Translations under genes and position numbers: made by a program
Part shown: positions 61,612 to 64,000 of the stretch, piece after piece
Position numbering within the stretch: the stretch's first letter is position 1
How the letters are laid out: the number at the start of each line of letters is the position of its first letter
Notes under the pieces: model-generated
Database searches by the model: none
What the model was told of the DNA's origin: nothing
The model's input: the letters and a program-made list of their open reading frames with translations, nothing else
Assembly: GCF_000313615.1 (NCBI RefSeq)
Contig: NZ_AMZQ01000001.1
Span: 62,001-126,000, forward strand
Reading direction: 5' to 3'
Origin: Campylobacter showae CSUNSWCD
GTDB lineage: Bacteria > Campylobacterota > Campylobacteria > Campylobacterales > Campylobacteraceae
DNA: 64,000 nucleotides

Positions 61612-62053
61612 ATTTGACTTTGGGGCTCGTTTGCTGCATTTAGAGTGTGCGGGCGAGCCTTTTCGCATGGTTTTGCTTCGCTGCGGAAGGTCTATTTTAC
61701 CGTCCTGCGCACAAAATGCGGGCAATAAAGCCAAAAAACCGCCTAAATTTGCTAGCTTTAAATTTAACGGCGAATTTACAGACGACGCAAACCCGGAGCC
61801 GTCAAATTTACAAAGCCGCACCGACTACAAGGAATCAAGGCTTCGTCAAATTTTATAGGCCCCAAATTTAAGCTAAATTTGAGAGCAGATCACAAAACGA
61901 CAAGGCGAGCCGAAGCGGTCAAATTTACAAGGCGGGTACGCACGCCTCATGCCCAAGACGCATAAATTTATCCGCCCACCGCGTGCGCCCGTTGCTCTCA
62001 TTCTTTTTGATTTCGCGTAGCGCAAATTTACGCCGCTTCTTGCGCGCTGTAGC
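61612..62053. other. Convergent intergenic region between gdhA and the ABC transporter
   Basis: 442 bases. Short frames occur but none has a ribosome site or recognisable protein. GC-mixed stretches with small dyads (e.g. TTCGC...GCGGAA near 61662-61688) and AAATTT words are present. I see nothing else. Confidence 0.45.
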
Positions 62054-62827
62054 TCACAGCGGATGCGTCAGGCAGCACTTTCTAGTTACTTGCTCGATGT
62101 ACTCCACGCTCAAATTTAGCCCGTAAAGCTTACTAAGGTGTTCGCTCTCGATGATCTCGTCCACGCTGCCAAAAGCCACCTCGCCCCCACCCTTAACCAG
62201 TGCCACATATCCGCCTAAAAGCACGGCGAAATCCGGATTATGCGTGGTTAGCACGATGGTGTAGCCTTGCTCTTTTAGCTGCTTAACTGTGCGCAGGAAT
62301 TTATACTGATTGCCAAAGTCCAGCGCCGAGGTAGGCTCGTCAAACACGATGATCTCGGGCTTTGCAGCCATAGCGCGTGCGATCGAGCACATCTGCTTTT
62401 GCCCACCACTCATCTGAGTGATAAATTTATCCTCGAGGTGCGTGATCTCAAGCTTTGCGATAAATTCCTTCGCGATAGCCGTGTCCTCCTCACTAGGCCG
62501 CGCAAAGATACCCAGATGCGCCGCTCGTCCCATCGTGATAAACTCAAGGCCCGTGTAGTCGTACTCGCAGATCTCGCTTTGGGCGACGTAGGCCATGATT
62601 TTAGCGCGCTCTTTGTTGCTAAGCTCGGCGCTGTTTTTGCCGCTGAGCCAAACTTCGCCCGAGTGCGGCGTTTGCGTGCCGCTGATTAGGCTTAGCATGG
62701 TTGATTTGCCCGCGCCGTTTCGCCCTAGTATGGTTAGGATTTCGCCTTTGCCGACGCGTAAATTTACGTTTTCTAGCCTACCAGCGCCGTTTGGATAGGC
62801 GAAATTTAGATTTTTTACTTCTAACAT
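62054..62827 (-). CDS. ABC transporter ATP-binding protein, FepC/BtuD type
   Basis: 257 residues from ATG 62827 (a GTG one codon earlier lies before the permease stop). Walker A GRNGAGKST (about 37-45), Q-loop near VAQSEICEYD, signature MSGGQKQMCSIARAMA, Walker B IIVFDEPTSALD and the switch His in TTHNPD. It resembles the ATPases of FecCD-type iron/haem/cobalamin uptake. The C-terminus ends QVTRKCCLTHPL. It is translationally coupled to the permease (TGATG). Confidence 0.92.
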   Translation of the reverse strand: MLEVKNLNFAYPNGAGRLENVNLRVGKGEILTILGRNGAGKSTMLSLISGTQTPHSGEVWLSGKNSAELSNKERAKIMAYVAQSEICEYDYTGLEFITMGRAAHLGIFARPSEEDTAIAKEFIAKLEITHLEDKFITQMSGGQKQMCSIARAMAAKPEIIVFDEPTSALDFGNQYKFLRTVKQLKEQGYTIVLTTHNPDFAVLLGGYVALVKGGGEVAFGSVDEIIESEHLSKLYGLNLSVEYIEQVTRKCCLTHPL

Positions 62828-63834
62828 CACGCGACCTTTTTATTTCGCCAGAGCACCCAGACGAAAAATATCGTGCCGATAAAGCCCGTAAGTACGCCCA
62901 GAGGCACCTCGCTCACGCTGATCGTACGCGCTAGGGTGTCTACAAATAGCAAAAATATCGCGCCCATAAATATACTCGCAGGCAGGCTGCGAGCGTTGTT
63001 CGCGCCAACTAGCATACGCGCGAGGTGCGGCATCAGTAGCCCGACCCACGCCACGATACCGCTCACGCAGACGCTGCATGCCGTTAGCAGCGTAGCGCAG
63101 ACAATGATGACGCCGCGCTCGAGCGTCACGTTTACGCCCAGCCTCGCCGCGCTCTCGTCGCCTAGAGATAGCAGGTTTATCCTCCAGCTCATAGCCACCA
63201 AAAGCACCGCGCAGGCTATCATCACGGGCGCTATAAATTTGAGATTATCCGCGTCGATCTTGGCTAGGCTGCCTAGCTGCCAGTAGACGATGTCGGGTAG
63301 CTTGGTCTCTGGGTCGGCGACGTATTTTAAAAAGCCGATCACCGAGGCCATGAGGCCGCTAACGATGATACCTGAAAGAACTAACATCAGCGTGCTAGAT
63401 CGCCCCATCAGACGCGGTATGGATAGCGTCATACCCACGGCCGCAAGCCCGCAGACAAAGGCTAACGCCTGCACCCAAAAAAGCGATAAATCAAACATGA
63501 TCGCAAGCGCGGCTCCTACGCAAGCTCCGGCTGAAACGCCAAGCAGATCGGGGCTAACTAACTGGTTGCGAAAGACGCCCTGATACGCCGCTCCGCTGAT
63601 GCTAAGCGCGGCTCCGACGAGGATAGCCGCGATGATGCGCGGTATGCGGATGTTTTCGACGACGTTTTGGATATTTGCCGCGGCGTCCGTCGGCACTCCA
63701 AAAAAGCTGCCGATCACGCTAAGCACGTCGCCGGGAGCCACATAAAACCTGCCGACGCCAAGCGCGATCACGCCGCAAACTACGGTCAGCACGGCCAGCA
63801 AAATCAGCGTAAATTTAAAACTAATATTTTTCAT
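62827..63834 (-). CDS. FecCD-family ABC transporter permease
   Basis: 335 residues with about nine to ten helices. The FecCD signatures are IRIPRIIAAILVGAALSISG, AAYQGVFRNQLVSPDLLGVS, GIVAWVGLLMPHLARMLVGA and EVPLGVLTGFIGTIFFVWVL. It imports iron-siderophore, haem or cobalamin across the inner membrane. The binding protein is not visible and may lie beyond base 64000. A clear AGGAGAAAG ribosome site precedes ATG 63834. The substrate is undetermined. Confidence 0.93.
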   Translation of the reverse strand: MKNISFKFTLILLAVLTVVCGVIALGVGRFYVAPGDVLSVIGSFFGVPTDAAANIQNVVENIRIPRIIAAILVGAALSISGAAYQGVFRNQLVSPDLLGVSAGACVGAALAIMFDLSLFWVQALAFVCGLAAVGMTLSIPRLMGRSSTLMLVLSGIIVSGLMASVIGFLKYVADPETKLPDIVYWQLGSLAKIDADNLKFIAPVMIACAVLLVAMSWRINLLSLGDESAARLGVNVTLERGVIIVCATLLTACSVCVSGIVAWVGLLMPHLARMLVGANNARSLPASIFMGAIFLLFVDTLARTISVSEVPLGVLTGFIGTIFFVWVLWRNKKVA

Positions 63835-64000
63835 CTTTCTCCTAAAATAAAATCTGCGTCCGCGGTAGCGCCGCGTGAAAAATCGCTCGCTTTAAGGGTC
63901 AAATTTTGCCGTTTTAGCTCGCTTTGGCAGCCTTTGCGGTATATTCGTCCGTTGCGGCGGAGCTTTGCTAAATCTTTTTGTTTTTGCGTTTTTTTGCGGA
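63831..64000 (-). other. Possible C-terminal end of an upstream gene, unassigned
   Basis: A minus-strand frame is open from the window edge to a TGA at 63833-63831 that overlaps the permease ATG (ATGA). It reads as about 55 Lys/Arg-rich residues, ending ATADADFILGER. The ATGA overlap is what a coupled upstream gene would show, but the residues match nothing I know and the frame may be by chance. The rest of the stretch holds only the permease ribosome site. Confidence 0.25.

Noticed and set aside
61604-61871. Two overlapping plus-strand frames after gdhA
   Set aside because: No ribosome site, low-complexity basic composition, and no recognisable family. One of them starts inside gdhA.

Overview
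The window looks like chromosomal DNA of a Campylobacter from the higher-GC oral/intestinal group (C. rectus / C. showae / C. curvus type). The evidence is the gene set (cadF-type OmpA adhesin, cbb3 oxidase with a DUF4006 partner, Cj1476c- to Cj1499c-like gene order recalled from C. jejuni, EptC/DgkA pair, LuxS), the AT-biased intergenic DNA crowded with AAATTT words, and the selenocysteine tRNA. No rRNA, CRISPR array or prophage was seen. Homology calls were made by reading the sequences, not by database search.

Layout. 1-5.8 kb: molybdate uptake (modA end, modE) divergent from an mlaA-mlaC-MMPL/RND outer-membrane lipid operon, then a convergent BON-domain lipoprotein. 5.9 kb: tRNA-Sec. 6-11.5 kb: a PAS-only membrane sensor, a HisZ-like protein, purA and two flagellar-type coiled-coil genes. 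11.7-21 kb: DUF507-carA, a TauE/DsbD_2-type membrane protein, a two-component system (BumSR-like), the cbb3 oxidase operon ccoNOQP with two micro-membrane proteins, and a FixH-like protein. 21-28.5 kb: addB-addA, rplM-rpsI, cadF. 28.5-31.7 kb: an MscS channel, then a decayed zone with an internally deleted IS1595-type element, a HAD phosphatase and a broken GH114-like gene whose two halves lie in swapped order. 31.8-40.5 kb: pyruvate:ferredoxin oxidoreductase, a DNA glycosylase, a doubly frameshifted YwqK/MORN-type gene, DcuC and an M3 oligopeptidase. 40.7-44 kb: DUF2325 / unknown / flavodoxin cluster, a methyltransferase, luxS. 44.1-47.5 kb: monohaem cytochrome c plus a TorA/DorA-type molybdoenzyme. 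47.5-53.9 kb: small unknowns, a SLAC1-type channel, a Cys-rich Crp/Fnr regulator followed by a sulfide:quinone oxidoreductase and two DUF2892 proteins, and a Bcr/CflA exporter. 54-64 kb: dgkA-eptA, several small genes, dUTPase, CysZ/EI24-like protein, gdhA, and a FecCD/FepC-type ABC transporter running off the right end.

Functional picture. The window serves microaerobic and anaerobic respiration: cbb3 oxidase, sulfide oxidation to quinone, S-/N-oxide reduction that needs the molybdate system at the left end, fumarate/succinate exchange, and PFOR with flavodoxin. Envelope upkeep (Mla-like, EptA/DgkA, MscS, BON lipoprotein) is the second theme.

The most unusual observation is a hairpin repeat present twice (47544-47652 on + and 56264-56370 on -). 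Each copy starts within 10 bases of a stop codon. The copies differ in sequence but largely keep their pairing through compensatory changes, including in an apical hairpin. I do not recognise this family. Other points of note are the permuted GH114 pseudogene, the IS1595 deletion derivative, the Crp/SQR/DUF2892 module with a palindromic operator candidate, and the Mla genes paired with an RND protein in place of MlaFEDB.
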